Positions 1 to 6,960 of a DNA stretch of 64,000 nucleotides are shown in pieces. Source of the DNA: a virus. Under the pieces are notes generated by a model. It was not told the origin of the DNA. It searched no databases and saw only the letters and a list, made by a program, of their open reading frames with translations. Every line of letters starts with the position of its first letter. The first letter of the stretch is position 1. The translations under genes and the position numbers were made by a program. Location of the stretch: positions 293,560 to 357,559 of IMG/VR virus record IMGVR_UViG_3300044701_000569; one strand, given 5' to 3'.

Positions 1-278
1 CGTTCAATTCGTTCACTAGCCTTAGGCTCTGCATAACTCACAGGCAAGTCGTTTACTTCAACGATACGAGCTTTACGGATTCTACGGAAGGGAAATTCTG
101 GGTTGCCTGTAGTAAGTCCAATTTCATCTTCTGCAAACCACTTATGGCGAATCACAGTGCCTGAGTATACATTAAACTCCTGTGTAACAACGCCCTGTGC
201 ATAGAGGTGTCGTTTGTCCCACAGAATGTTCTGTACACGGATTGTAACAGTATTACCCTCTTTAAGCAGTTCGCTCAT
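1..278 (-). CDS. Hypothetical protein, 3' end outside window
   Basis: Only the first 92 codons are visible; the gene runs off the window at base 1. The ATG at 278 lies about 30 bases downstream of the early-type promoter at 308-335. The protein begins MSELLKEGNTVTIRV and later carries FNVYSGTVIRHKWF. It is basic towards the visible end (FPFRRIRKARIV). I do not recognise a family. The promoter position and open frame support a real early gene. Confidence 0.7.
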   Translation of the reverse strand, partial: MSELLKEGNTVTIRVQNILWDKRHLYAQGVVTQEFNVYSGTVIRHKWFAEDEIGLTTGNPEFPFRRIRKARIVEVNDLPVSYAEPKASERIE

Positions 279-307
279 GATAAACCCTCGTGATTGACTA
301 TATTATT

Positions 308-335
308 AGTATAGCATCACGAGGGCGTTTGTCAA
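308..335 (-). promoter_or_regulatory. Early-type sigma70 promoter
   Basis: On the minus strand the -35 TTGACA (330-335) and -10 TATACT (308-313) are separated by exactly 16 bases, and the -10 is preceded by TGC (extended -10). It fires into the partial gene at 1-278 and follows directly after the stop of the 72-aa gene. Confidence 0.8.
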
Positions 336-550
336 CCAGAAATTTTGGCAAATAATGCTTCTGCGTCTGGATAAGTCTTCATTTTGGACACTTGTTGGTC
401 CCAAACTTCCATCATAATCAGTTCAAAAATTGTTTCAGCTTCTGAACCGTGTTGTTCTATCACTTCGCTTACTTCACTCATAGTATCACAGTTCCAAAGT
501 AGATCTGCTAGTTCTACTTGACGTGGGGACAGTCCGCTAAGAGAAATCAT
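332..550 (-). CDS. Hypothetical protein (72 aa)
   Basis: Small acidic, mostly helical-looking protein beginning MISLSGLSPRQVELADLLWN. Its ATG overlaps the stop of the upstream SH3-like gene in an ATGA junction at 547-550, so translation is probably coupled. No family recognised. The promoter of the next gene overlaps its last codons. Confidence 0.7.
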   Translation of the reverse strand: MISLSGLSPRQVELADLLWNCDTMSEVSEVIEQHGSEAETIFELIMMEVWDQQVSKMKTYPDAEALFAKISG

Positions 551-828
551 AGTTCTACCTTTTGTACACGATCGTATCTAAAGCTGCGCCAAGCACCTGC
601 ATTGGTATCCCAAACATTCACAGTACCAGGCTTACCTTCTTTTTCAGTCTTTGGACGACTGCTTTCTGGAATCACGTCAAATGACTTAGTACAAGTCATT
701 ACTCTCTGTTCACCGTCCAGTTTTAGGAACGTCACTATTAGAGTCTTGCTTCTCAGCATCTCCACTAGTTCCGCTTCCGTTGGAATTCCCTTCATCTCTG
801 CGATCTTTGTTTCCAAAGATTCTGTCAT
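547..828 (-). CDS. SH3 beta-barrel-like phage protein
   Basis: The C-terminal part (LIVTFLKLDGEQRVM, then an IPESSRPK segment and VNVWDTNAGAWRSFR) resembles the SH3-barrel DUF2693-type proteins of T4-like phages, which are about 70-95 aa. The frame is open to 885, but I place the start at 828 (MTESLETK) because the longer version would lie almost wholly inside the 63-aa gene at 710-901. A later start at 795 (MKGIPTEAE) is also possible. Role unknown; the family assignment is from pattern memory. Confidence 0.6.
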   Translation of the reverse strand: MTESLETKIAEMKGIPTEAELVEMLRSKTLIVTFLKLDGEQRVMTCTKSFDVIPESSRPKTEKEGKPGTVNVWDTNAGAWRSFRYDRVQKVEL

Positions 829-901
829 AGTTACTTCTGTATGCATCATCATCTGCGCCTTTTCTTTTTGAACTACCTTTTCCACCGTGCCATTGGCTCA
901 T
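710..901 (-). CDS. Small phage protein of the WHGGKG type
   Basis: It begins MSQWHGGKGSSKRK and then has NYDRIFGNKDRR. This matches the short basic phage proteins with an N-terminal WHGGKG and a WDKIF-like motif that are common in marine T4-like phages. Function is unknown. The C-terminal half is a Gly/Ser/Asn/Asp-rich tail and overlaps the next gene in another frame by about 120 bases. Its start overlaps the stop of the membrane protein upstream (ATGA at 898-901). Confidence 0.7.
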   Translation of the reverse strand: MSQWHGGKGSSKRKGADDDAYRSNYDRIFGNKDRRDEGNSNGSGTSGDAEKQDSNSDVPKTGR

Positions 902-1089
902 ACCAATTCCTCAACAACACCTAAGATTTCTGCTCCAATCAGCAGTACACCACCTGCCACAAGCCAGCCTGCGCCAGGTATGATATATCCTGCGGCAACA
1001 ATACTGCTGCCTGCTATCATTCGTAAACCACTCTTAACAAGGCTAACATAAAAGTGACCTTTACTAGGATCCTTTGGTTGAATTTCCAT
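898..1089 (-). CDS. Small membrane protein (63 aa)
   Basis: A short polar N-terminus (MEIQPKDPSKG) is followed by a hydrophobic, glycine-rich stretch from about residue 24 to 60 that can form one or two membrane helices. No family recognised. It overlaps the upstream Cys-rich gene by 26 bases and the downstream WHGGKG gene by 4 bases, in a tightly packed operon. Confidence 0.7.
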   Translation of the reverse strand: MEIQPKDPSKGHFYVSLVKSGLRMIAGSSIVAAGYIIPGAGWLVAGGVLLIGAEILGVVEELV

Positions 1090-1210
1090 TTTGTTTCTTC
1101 TTTTCTAATTCTCTAGTTAGTTTGCAAGGACCCCAGGTACAATTGGGGTCGTATTTTTGTCTACAGAGTATACATAACTGATCCTTAGGAATATCTTCCT
1201 TTTGGGTCAT
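1064..1210 (-). CDS. Small Cys-rich (zinc-ribbon-like) protein
   Basis: A 48-codon frame starts at an ATG preceded by a strong AAAGGAG site (spacing about 5). The protein has CILC (residues 13-16) and then CTWGPC, a two-knuckle pattern suited to one zinc ion, followed by a lysine-rich tail. It fills the gap between the BI-1 gene and the small membrane gene. Function unknown; it could bind nucleic acid or protein. Confidence 0.65.
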   Translation of the reverse strand: MTQKEDIPKDQLCILCRQKYDPNCTWGPCKLTRELEKKKQNGNSTKGS

Positions 1211-1211
1211 G

Positions 1212-1904
1212 TCACTCCTTTCGACCACCAAACAACTGTAAGAGGTTAATGAACAAGTTAATAAAGTCCATGTATAGAGTTAATGCACCTCGAACTTCTG
1301 CAACACTATTTGCATCCACTGAGAGTTCTTCGCGGATCTTTTGCGTGTCATATGCTGTCAGTCCTAGAAAGATAATAATAGCCAGTGCTGAAATTACCAT
1401 CTGCATAACTGTACTGCCAATAAAAATGTTAACAATACTAGCAATGATAATTGCAATCAATCCCACAAACATAAACTTGCCCATGCTGTCTAGACTCTGT
1501 TTAGTAAAGTAGCCATAACCACTCATAACACCAAACAGAATAGCTGCGCCCATAAAGGCACTAACAATTGAGCCCATAGTAAACACAGCAAAGATTGTAG
1601 CAAAGCTCAATCCCATTAGTGCTGCAAATCCGTGTAAGCATAATTGTGCTACACCCTTGCTAGGATTATTACCTAGGATCATAGCAACCCCAAAGATTGC
1701 CACCAGCGGTGAAAAGATTACAATCCATTTCATCACACCTGTGAAAAAGAATGCCAACAACTCTGGGCTAGTGCCTACAAAGTAACTAACAATCATTGAC
1801 ACTAGAACAGCTAGGCTCATATGTCCGTAGACACGACCCATTGCTGAATTAATTTCATCAGCAGAACGATAGGACATTCCACCTGTATAACTTGTTCCAA
1901 ACAT
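1212..1904 (-). CDS. Bax inhibitor-1/YccA family membrane protein
   Basis: A polytopic protein with about seven hydrophobic segments, ending in LTAYDTQKIREEL followed by LYMDFINLFINLLQLFGGR. That C-terminus is characteristic of the BI-1/YccA (UPF0005) family. In bacteria YccA modulates the FtsH protease and other members conduct calcium. The start is taken at 1904 (MFGTSYTGGM) because AAGGAG lies 7 bases upstream; the longer frame would overlap clpP. It directly follows clpP, which fits a role in membrane protein quality control (inference). Confidence 0.9.
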   Translation of the reverse strand: MFGTSYTGGMSYRSADEINSAMGRVYGHMSLAVLVSMIVSYFVGTSPELLAFFFTGVMKWIVIFSPLVAIFGVAMILGNNPSKGVAQLCLHGFAALMGLSFATIFAVFTMGSIVSAFMGAAILFGVMSGYGYFTKQSLDSMGKFMFVGLIAIIIASIVNIFIGSTVMQMVISALAIIIFLGLTAYDTQKIREELSVDANSVAEVRGALTLYMDFINLFINLLQLFGGRKE

Positions 1905-1914
1905 ATTTGTCTCC

Positions 1915-2502
1915 TTAACGTTGATCAACAATTTTATCCACTAGCCCGTAAGCCAGTGCTTCTTCTGCACTCATAAACGTGTCACGATCCATATCACGTT
2001 CAAAGTCCTCGTAGGTCTTACCTGCTGTGTTGTGCTTAACATACAGCTCAGTAAGACGCTTCTTCCAGTACATGATTTCCTTGTAGGAAATCTCAATGTC
2101 TGAAGCCATACCTCTTGCACCACCCGATGGTTGGTGAATCATGTGTCGTGCATTAGGCAGCATCTTGCGCTTGCCTGGCGCACCTGCCTGTGCTAGGAAT
2201 GAACCCATTGAGCAGGCTTGACCCATGATAATAGTCTGCACATCAGGCTTGATAAACTGCATAGTGTCATAGATAGCCATGCCAGCTGTGATTACTCCGC
2301 CTGGTGAATTAATATAAAAATAAATGTCTTGTTCTGTTGCCTGTGACTCTAAGAAGAGCAACTGTGCGACAATTAAATTTGAGCTGTTGTCGTCTACTGG
2401 ACCGTTTAACATTACGATCCTATCTTTGAGTAAGCGACTGTAAATGTCGTAGGATCGCTCACCGCGAGCTTCCTGTTCAATTACCATAGGTACTAAGGGC
2501 AT
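1915..2502 (-). CDS. clpP: ATP-dependent Clp protease proteolytic subunit
   Basis: Full-length ClpP (195 aa; family about 195-207). The catalytic triad is visible: Ser98 in GQACSMGS, His123 in HMIHQPSGG and Asp172 in RDMDRDTFM. The [12 protein letters not shown] and [10 protein letters not shown] motifs are intact. The subunit forms the tetradecameric protease chamber and needs a Clp ATPase, presumably the host ClpX or ClpA. Its neighbour is a BI-1 family protein, and ClpS, Hsp20 and a tmRNA lie elsewhere in the window. Confidence 0.96.
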   Translation of the reverse strand: MPLVPMVIEQEARGERSYDIYSRLLKDRIVMLNGPVDDNSSNLIVAQLLFLESQATEQDIYFYINSPGGVITAGMAIYDTMQFIKPDVQTIIMGQACSMGSFLAQAGAPGKRKMLPNARHMIHQPSGGARGMASDIEISYKEIMYWKKRLTELYVKHNTAGKTYEDFERDMDRDTFMSAEEALAYGLVDKIVDQR

Positions 2503-2505
2503 ATA

Positions 2506-2742
2506 TTATCTTCTTCCTGTATATCTAATTGTTTCTTTAGGACCAGAACTTGTAAATTCTACTCCCGCCATTGCACCAACATAGGTTCTACCATTGTGCT
2601 TTAACATTAGTTTAACACTTTTATTTAAACTTACAACCAGTGACTTGCCTGGTTTGTATTCTAGCACATCAGCATCTACTTCAATGTCATTGTTGGTGTT
2701 TTTTAACTTGCAGGTATCTGCAAATGTAGAATTACTCTGCAT
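2506..2742 (-). CDS. Hypothetical protein (78 aa)
   Basis: Small protein with alternating hydrophobic residues in KSLVVSLNKSVKLMLKHNG and a basic end (IRYTGRR), suggesting a small beta-barrel. It starts inside the end of the upstream gene (11-base overlap) and ends 3 bases before clpP. No family recognised. Confidence 0.65.
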   Translation of the reverse strand: MQSNSTFADTCKLKNTNNDIEVDADVLEYKPGKSLVVSLNKSVKLMLKHNGRTYVGAMAGVEFTSSGPKETIRYTGRR

Positions 2743-2989
2743 CTTGTGAGCCTCTTAATCTTACATTAGCAACATAGTTTTCTACCAATAGTTTGGTTAT
2801 AGTTGCCATAGCCACTGCTGCAAAGTTTTCTTCGGGCACAGTCTGCATCTGATCAATTACATTAGCAGCCATTGTCTTATAGGCCTCATCTCTACTGATG
2901 CCTACAGCTTTCCAGTCAATTGGCTGTGCTAATTGTCCTTCCATAGCTAATGCTGCTAATTGGTTTACTATCTGTTCTTGTTCTTCCAT
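2732..2989 (-). CDS. Hypothetical phage protein, paralogue of the 19791-20033 product
   Basis: It shares with the 80-aa protein at 19791-20033 the pattern PIDW, AY..MA, then KLLVENYV and a closing L-x-G. The two are therefore likely paralogues. Helical and acidic. Such proteins are frequent in T4-like marine phages without known function. Confidence 0.7.
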   Translation of the reverse strand: MEEQEQIVNQLAALAMEGQLAQPIDWKAVGISRDEAYKTMAANVIDQMQTVPEENFAAVAMATITKLLVENYVANVRLRGSQDAE

Positions 2990-2997
2990 AAGTTCTC

Positions 2998-3204
2998 CTA
3001 GTGTACTCTAACCTCTGTTACTTTTTCGTTTGGATCAAAGTGAAAATGCTCAATACACAACTTGGCTATGTTATCCGGAATGACGTTTTGATCCTCACCG
3101 TCTGGTATCCAAATTCCTTTTACTGTTCCATCCTTACCAACAATCAAACCGTAATCGTCTTTGGCTAGGGCATTCTCAAATTCTAATTTTACTCTGTTAG
3201 ACAT
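2998..3204 (-). CDS. Hypothetical protein (68 aa)
   Basis: It begins MSNRVKLEFENAL and has a short core, YGLIVGKDGTVKGIWIPDG, that looks like a beta-hairpin. It starts 8 bases inside the end of the tilS-like gene. No family recognised. Confidence 0.65.
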   Translation of the reverse strand: MSNRVKLEFENALAKDDYGLIVGKDGTVKGIWIPDGEDQNVIPDNIAKLCIEHFHFDPNEKVTEVRVH

Positions 3205-3805
3205 CTTCTTTTACCTTTTTTAGGATTGTTTTGTGAATACCTGGGTTAACACGTAGTACGTGAGGCATCATTTCGTGTCTGATATAGTTTCTAGTATACT
3301 TGATATTTCTGTTACTGTCATCCTCTAAATACTCTACATTATTTAAGTTGGCCCAAAGTTCTAGGTCTCGTTTGCGAGTTAGACGAAAAGGACGAACTAC
3401 ATTCTGCCTAGTGTGAGGAATAAGTTTTGGAGTACCGTGCATTGAGCTCCAAACCCACGTTTCAACTACGTCGTCTAAATGATGACAGGTTACTACAGTG
3501 TGTCCCCGCCAATACGGACCGTTAAACCACTCATAACGTGCTTCACGCCACCATTCTTCCATGCTCATACCTTTGGGACATTCACCCTCTAATACGTGCT
3601 CGCGATAACGAACGTCTGTGTACTTGGTTCTGCACTGTTCACGCAGCCAAGCGGCAGCACGAATGCCGTGATCCGTTCTGTGATTGAAGTGTGCTACAGT
3701 GACACGATGATTTCTGCGCAGGAAGTCTAGAGCTGCCATTGAGTCAACTCCGCCTGAGCAAGCCAGTACAATGTCTCTGGGCAGTTTGCCCTGCATCTTA
3801 ATCAT
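3197..3805 (-). CDS. TilS-like PP-loop ATPase (tRNA(Ile)-lysidine synthetase-like)
   Basis: The PP-loop motif SGGVDS is at residues 17-22, followed by the TilS-like VAHFNHRT, a CHHLDDVVETW segment (the usual HHxDDxxET) and SNRNIKYTRNYIRHEMMP. TilS converts the wobble C of the AUA-reading tRNA(Ile) to lysidine. At 202 aa it has the catalytic domain but lacks the C-terminal domains of long cellular TilS. The start is set at 3805, where the ATG overlaps the stop of the 32-aa membrane ORF; an in-frame TTG at 3829 is the alternative. Confidence 0.85.
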   Translation of the reverse strand: MIKMQGKLPRDIVLACSGGVDSMAALDFLRRNHRVTVAHFNHRTDHGIRAAAWLREQCRTKYTDVRYREHVLEGECPKGMSMEEWWREARYEWFNGPYWRGHTVVTCHHLDDVVETWVWSSMHGTPKLIPHTRQNVVRPFRLTRKRDLELWANLNNVEYLEDDSNRNIKYTRNYIRHEMMPHVLRVNPGIHKTILKKVKEDV

Positions 3806-3900
3806 TGGAACAACAGATGCAGTACCCAAAGGGTACCCACTCCAACAAAAAATCCAACACCAAAAATTACTTTATTAAGTTCTTTTTCATCATCGCTCAT
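3802..3900 (-). CDS. Membrane micro-protein coupled to tilS
   Basis: A 32-codon frame: a charged start (MSDDEKELNK) then a helix-length hydrophobic run rich in Gly, Val, Phe and Leu. Both ends form ATGA overlaps: its start with the stop of the gene at 3897-4229, and its stop with the tilS start. This continuity of overlaps, together with one clear membrane segment, argues it is real although it is short. Confidence 0.6.
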   Translation of the reverse strand: MSDDEKELNKVIFGVGFFVGVGTLWVLHLLFQ

Positions 3901-4229
3901 ACAATTACCTGCTTTTGGGTTGCTGATTTAAAAATACTATTACCTTTTTCTCTAATCAAATCCACTAGATACTGAGGTGTATCCTGTGCAATTTGCATTA
4001 GATCTTCTTGTGTGATTTCACCTGTAGTAGTAAACAACCAAATCTCAGGTGAGCGTTGTGGATTGAACTGTGCTCGCAGAGTCATAGCATGCAGATTGAG
4101 AGGGTGTTCAAATCGCTCGCCCTTAATGTCTGCCAGCAGTTTCTTGTTTTCGTAGCCAGTGATGTCTAGGATAGTTTCAAACCCTAGGCAGTCCCAGTAG
4201 GCAATGAATGTGCGTTCTTTATTTGGCAT
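3897..4229 (-). CDS. Conserved-looking phage hypothetical (110 aa)
   Basis: Starting at MPNKERTFIAYWDCLGFE, it has WDCLGFE, an LNLHAMTLRAQFNPQRSPE stretch and IWLFTTTGEI. I recall similar short proteins in marine T4-like phages but know no function. A GTG start 12 bases upstream is possible; the ATG is preferred because it overlaps the end of the preceding gene. Confidence 0.65.
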   Translation of the reverse strand: MPNKERTFIAYWDCLGFETILDITGYENKKLLADIKGERFEHPLNLHAMTLRAQFNPQRSPEIWLFTTTGEITQEDLMQIAQDTPQYLVDLIREKGNSIFKSATQKQVIV

Positions 4230-4470
4230 TGAGTAGCTCACTGTATTTCATGATAAAGAAAGTGCGTTTCTTTTCTGAGTAAAAATCCAACATTACGCAG
4301 TCTTTGTAATTGTGTGTTTCTGGATCAAACTCTCTGTGATTGCGATTAACAAACCCTAGCCTATCTTTCATCCGTTCACGAATTAATAATACACTTATAG
4401 GATAGTCCTGCAATAGGTGCCAGCAAACACTTTTCCACTGACTGTGAGTTAATTCAATTGGCTTACTCAT
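4219..4470 (-). CDS. Hypothetical protein (83 aa)
   Basis: Begins MSKPIELTHSQWKSVCWHLL and ends KKRTFFIMKYSELLNAK. Mixed alpha/beta composition, basic. It overlaps both neighbours by about 10 bases. No family recognised. Confidence 0.65.
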   Translation of the reverse strand: MSKPIELTHSQWKSVCWHLLQDYPISVLLIRERMKDRLGFVNRNHREFDPETHNYKDCVMLDFYSEKKRTFFIMKYSELLNAK

Positions 4471-4852
4471 AATTACTCTGTACCAGAGCCAGCAGTGTTT
4501 GATACTTTTCGTAGGCAGCTCTTACCGCTGAATTTTCTTGACGTATTCTGCACTCACGTTCGTGTTCCACAATTATGTTACTTACTCTAGACACGTTATT
4601 AGAAAAATGGCGATTGTCATGCAATCCAGCACGTTCTACCCAGTCGCCATGTTCTAGTAGAGCACGGAAGCGATCCTCTGGCATGTGGATTTCCACACAC
4701 TTGACATCTTCAACAGGAATCTCCTGGAAAATATCTGGATCACTTTCGCTCCACAGCTGATAGGGCATACGCCTAACCCTACGTTGCATGCGAGAGCTAG
4801 GCTGCACGTATGCATCGTATTTTCTGCAGAATTCATCCACTTCATGCTTCAT
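4463..4852 (-). CDS. Hypothetical protein (129 aa)
   Basis: Charged, Arg-rich protein (SSRMQRRVRRMPYQLW near residue 20; a helical VRAAYEKYQTLLALV end). No recognised domain. Two other frames of similar length cross it, but this one fits the overlapping gene order (8-base overlap with the next gene). Confidence 0.6.
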   Translation of the reverse strand: MKHEVDEFCRKYDAYVQPSSRMQRRVRRMPYQLWSESDPDIFQEIPVEDVKCVEIHMPEDRFRALLEHGDWVERAGLHDNRHFSNNVSRVSNIIVEHERECRIRQENSAVRAAYEKYQTLLALVQSNYE

Positions 4853-4860
4853 AATTGTGC

Positions 4861-5100
4861 CTATGAATATTTTAGAGCGAAAAAGGTTGCATAGTGTTCT
4901 TTGTAAAATTTAAAAACAGTATGAGAAGGAACGTCTCCTACCATTTCATCCCAGCGTCTTTGATGGAATGCAAAGTCAAAGTCTACACCCTGCACCCAAC
5001 CCTGCTGTCTTAGCTGTCTAACAATGTTCATCACACTGTCAGCTGAACGATTCTCAATCGTTATCTGTACCAAAGCGAGCTCTGAAGCCTTCTGGATCAT
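4861..5100 (-). CDS. Hypothetical phage protein (about 80 aa)
   Basis: The core DSVMNIVRQLRQQGWVQGVDF then HTVFKFYKEHYATFFALKY resembles short phage proteins in which a helix pair precedes a FxFxxxxxAxxFALKY end. The start is uncertain: the ATG at 5100 overlaps the upstream gene by 47 bases, and a later non-ATG start is possible. Function unknown. Confidence 0.6.
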   Translation of the reverse strand: MIQKASELALVQITIENRSADSVMNIVRQLRQQGWVQGVDFDFAFHQRRWDEMVGDVPSHTVFKFYKEHYATFFALKYS

Positions 5101-5566
5101 CTTCGTATTCAGTGATGAAGTTCCGTAACGCTTCTTCAACTAGTTCGTTTAGAGTCATGTCACGTTCATGAGCCAGTGTCATCAATTGAAACAGCTCATC
5201 ACGATCCATGTCCAACGGAACGCTTACTCGTTCATCGTATTCTTCACCTGCGATAATAGCCTGTGCCTTTTGGATGAAGTCATCGTCTGATTCCAAATCA
5301 ATGTAATTTACTTCGTCCCAAGCCTGCTTATCTACCTTTAGCTCTGAATCATAGATACGATAGGCTCTATCATTAGCATAGTCGCAGAGTTCAACGCAAT
5401 ATACTCGTTGGTTGTCTCGCGGGGCAAAAATAATGTTTAACGAGTAACCATCCTGTTTCTCATTCCAGCTGGTTAAACAGTAAAGGTCTGAAATATTACC
5501 AAAATACTCACTGCCTTCAGTGATACGGCAATCTACCAATTCCATCCATTCTTTTAGAGTAAGCAT
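5054..5566 (-). CDS. Hypothetical protein with acidic C-terminus (170 aa)
   Basis: Begins MLTLKEWMELVDCRITEGSE. The N-terminal 90 residues look beta-rich (YSLNIIFAPRDNQRVYCVEL); the C-terminal 60 are helical and acidic (MTLNELVEEALRNFI), resembling a ribbon-helix-helix-like or partner-binding tail. It is the first gene behind the promoter at 5592-5619. No family assigned. Confidence 0.7.
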   Translation of the reverse strand: MLTLKEWMELVDCRITEGSEYFGNISDLYCLTSWNEKQDGYSLNIIFAPRDNQRVYCVELCDYANDRAYRIYDSELKVDKQAWDEVNYIDLESDDDFIQKAQAIIAGEEYDERVSVPLDMDRDELFQLMTLAHERDMTLNELVEEALRNFITEYEDDPEGFRARFGTDND

Positions 5567-5591
5567 TAGAGTTCTCCTGTTGTGATAGTTT

Positions 5592-5619
5592 ATTATACTA
5601 TACTAGTCAAATTTGTCAA
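5592..5619 (-). promoter_or_regulatory. Early-type sigma70 promoter
   Basis: Minus-strand TTGACA (5614-5619), 16-base spacer and a perfect TATAAT (5592-5597). It stands just after a terminator hairpin and 26 bases before the ATG at 5566, so it restarts transcription for the 5.5-1 kb gene block. Confidence 0.88.
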
Positions 5620-5622
5620 GTG

Positions 5623-5649
5623 AAAAAAAATGGAGCTCAGCGGCTCCAT
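5623..5649 (-). terminator. Rho-independent terminator
   Basis: On the minus strand, stem ATGGAGC/GCTCCAT (5630-5649, 6-base loop) is followed by eight Ts. It closes the transcript ending with the SDR gene and insulates it from the promoter immediately downstream. Confidence 0.9.
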
Positions 5650-5658
5650 TTTTCATAA

Positions 5659-6324
5659 TTAATTTAAAATTTGCATTCCCGGATTCTCGTTTATTCTTAC
5701 AATCTTTCCGTTCATGTCAGCTGTATGTGTTAATACATAGTCATAAATTTTGTCTAGTGTAATTTGGCAGTTGTCAGTTTTAGAATAATCAAATCTAGGG
5801 GCAATACTAGATACAATAATTCCATTACTATTGTGATAAGCAAGTCCTAGCATTAAATGGTTTTGATATGCCTTTGATCCTGCATACCCTGCCATTTGTG
5901 TGTTTACAGTTCTGTTAATATCTAAAGACATACTAGTAGTCATAAAAATAATTTTAGATCCAGCTTTCATCTTAGACTGACATTCAAGTGCCAACGCATG
6001 CGGATATACAACATGAACTTTAATTGATCTAAAATAGTCTTTTTCTCTAACAGGTGATTGTAAATCAACTACGTTGTTAGGATAAGATCCTGTATTTGTA
6101 TTATAAATTAAAATATCAATGTTATCAAATCTTTGAGTTGCTTTTTTGAAATCGTTTAGAAAAGTTTCTAATGTTGAAAAGTCTGCAATAAATTGATTTG
6201 GATCATTAGACTGATTTGCTTTATGTGATACAATAATTACATCATGCCCGTTGTGTCTTGCTTTAAGAGCAAAATCATTTCCAAACTTCTTTTCAGTTCC
6301 ACCACCTACAATAACAATATTCAT
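5659..6324 (-). CDS. Short-chain dehydrogenase/reductase-like protein
   Basis: Begins MNIVIVGGGTEKKFGNDFAL, a glycine-rich dinucleotide-binding turn, and has the SDR catalytic set Ser131, Tyr147 and Lys151 (GYAGSK). At 221 aa it is near the normal SDR length. Substrate cannot be told. It lies with the 2OG-oxygenase-like gene between the RIIB gene and a strong terminator. Both genes look more AT-rich than their neighbours, which may mean a later acquisition. Confidence 0.8.
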   Translation of the reverse strand: MNIVIVGGGTEKKFGNDFALKARHNGHDVIIVSHKANQSNDPNQFIADFSTLETFLNDFKKATQRFDNIDILIYNTNTGSYPNNVVDLQSPVREKDYFRSIKVHVVYPHALALECQSKMKAGSKIIFMTTSMSLDINRTVNTQMAGYAGSKAYQNHLMLGLAYHNSNGIIVSSIAPRFDYSKTDNCQITLDKIYDYVLTHTADMNGKIVRINENPGMQILN

Positions 6325-6339
6325 TTAGTATCCCTTTAA

Positions 6340-6960
6340 TTATTTTATATACAAAGAAAGTTGTGTTTGAGCAGTTAATCTTGGAGTGTCTTGCTCTACA
6401 TTTATATCATGTAAAGAACCAGCTGTATTCATAAAGATAACTCCGTGTCCTTTTGTTCCAGGACATGAGTATATAAGTTTGTTGGGGTCTTTATGATCCC
6501 AAAATTTTGTGCCTTCTTTATTTTCTGTTAGATTTAAAATAGCTGCAAAAACAGTTCGTCGATTATCTAGATGCTTACTCATTTTGTGACCGTTTTGATC
6601 ACAGACAATATTTGTAAAAGACGTTACTCCGCCAATATTCCCTGGAAGCATCCAGGGCCAATTATTAGTAAAACTCTTTTGTAAATCTCCGCTGAATCCA
6701 TCTATTAAATTTACAAAAAGAGAGTGAATGGATTTTGTATATTCTTCAACCCACTCACTCTCTTTTTTTAGGAATGAACGATGTTGATGATCATTCCAAT
6801 TTTTTCTAGTAGTATTTGCTGAACCAAAACTGTCAGACTCTTTAAAATCGTTTGGTATCTCTGTATCCAAAAGATTAAAGTTCCAAATCCAGTGCTTATA
6901 ATAACTAAGCACTGGACCTTGGTTTAGATTTACTAGTTCAGGAACAGATAGTTGTATCAC
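6340..6960 (-). CDS. Putative 2OG-Fe(II) oxygenase-like protein
   Basis: A likely double-stranded beta-helix: His130-x-Asp132 in MSKHLDNRR, distal His184 in AGSLHDINV and Arg194 ten residues on, the spacing of the Fe(II) and 2-oxoglutarate ligands. The substrate is unknown; phage members may act on nucleic acids or proteins. It overlaps the end of the rIIB-like gene by 4 bases. Confidence 0.6.
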   Translation of the reverse strand: MIQLSVPELVNLNQGPVLSYYKHWIWNFNLLDTEIPNDFKESDSFGSANTTRKNWNDHQHRSFLKKESEWVEEYTKSIHSLFVNLIDGFSGDLQKSFTNNWPWMLPGNIGGVTSFTNIVCDQNGHKMSKHLDNRRTVFAAILNLTENKEGTKFWDHKDPNKLIYSCPGTKGHGVIFMNTAGSLHDINVEQDTPRLTAQTQLSLYIK

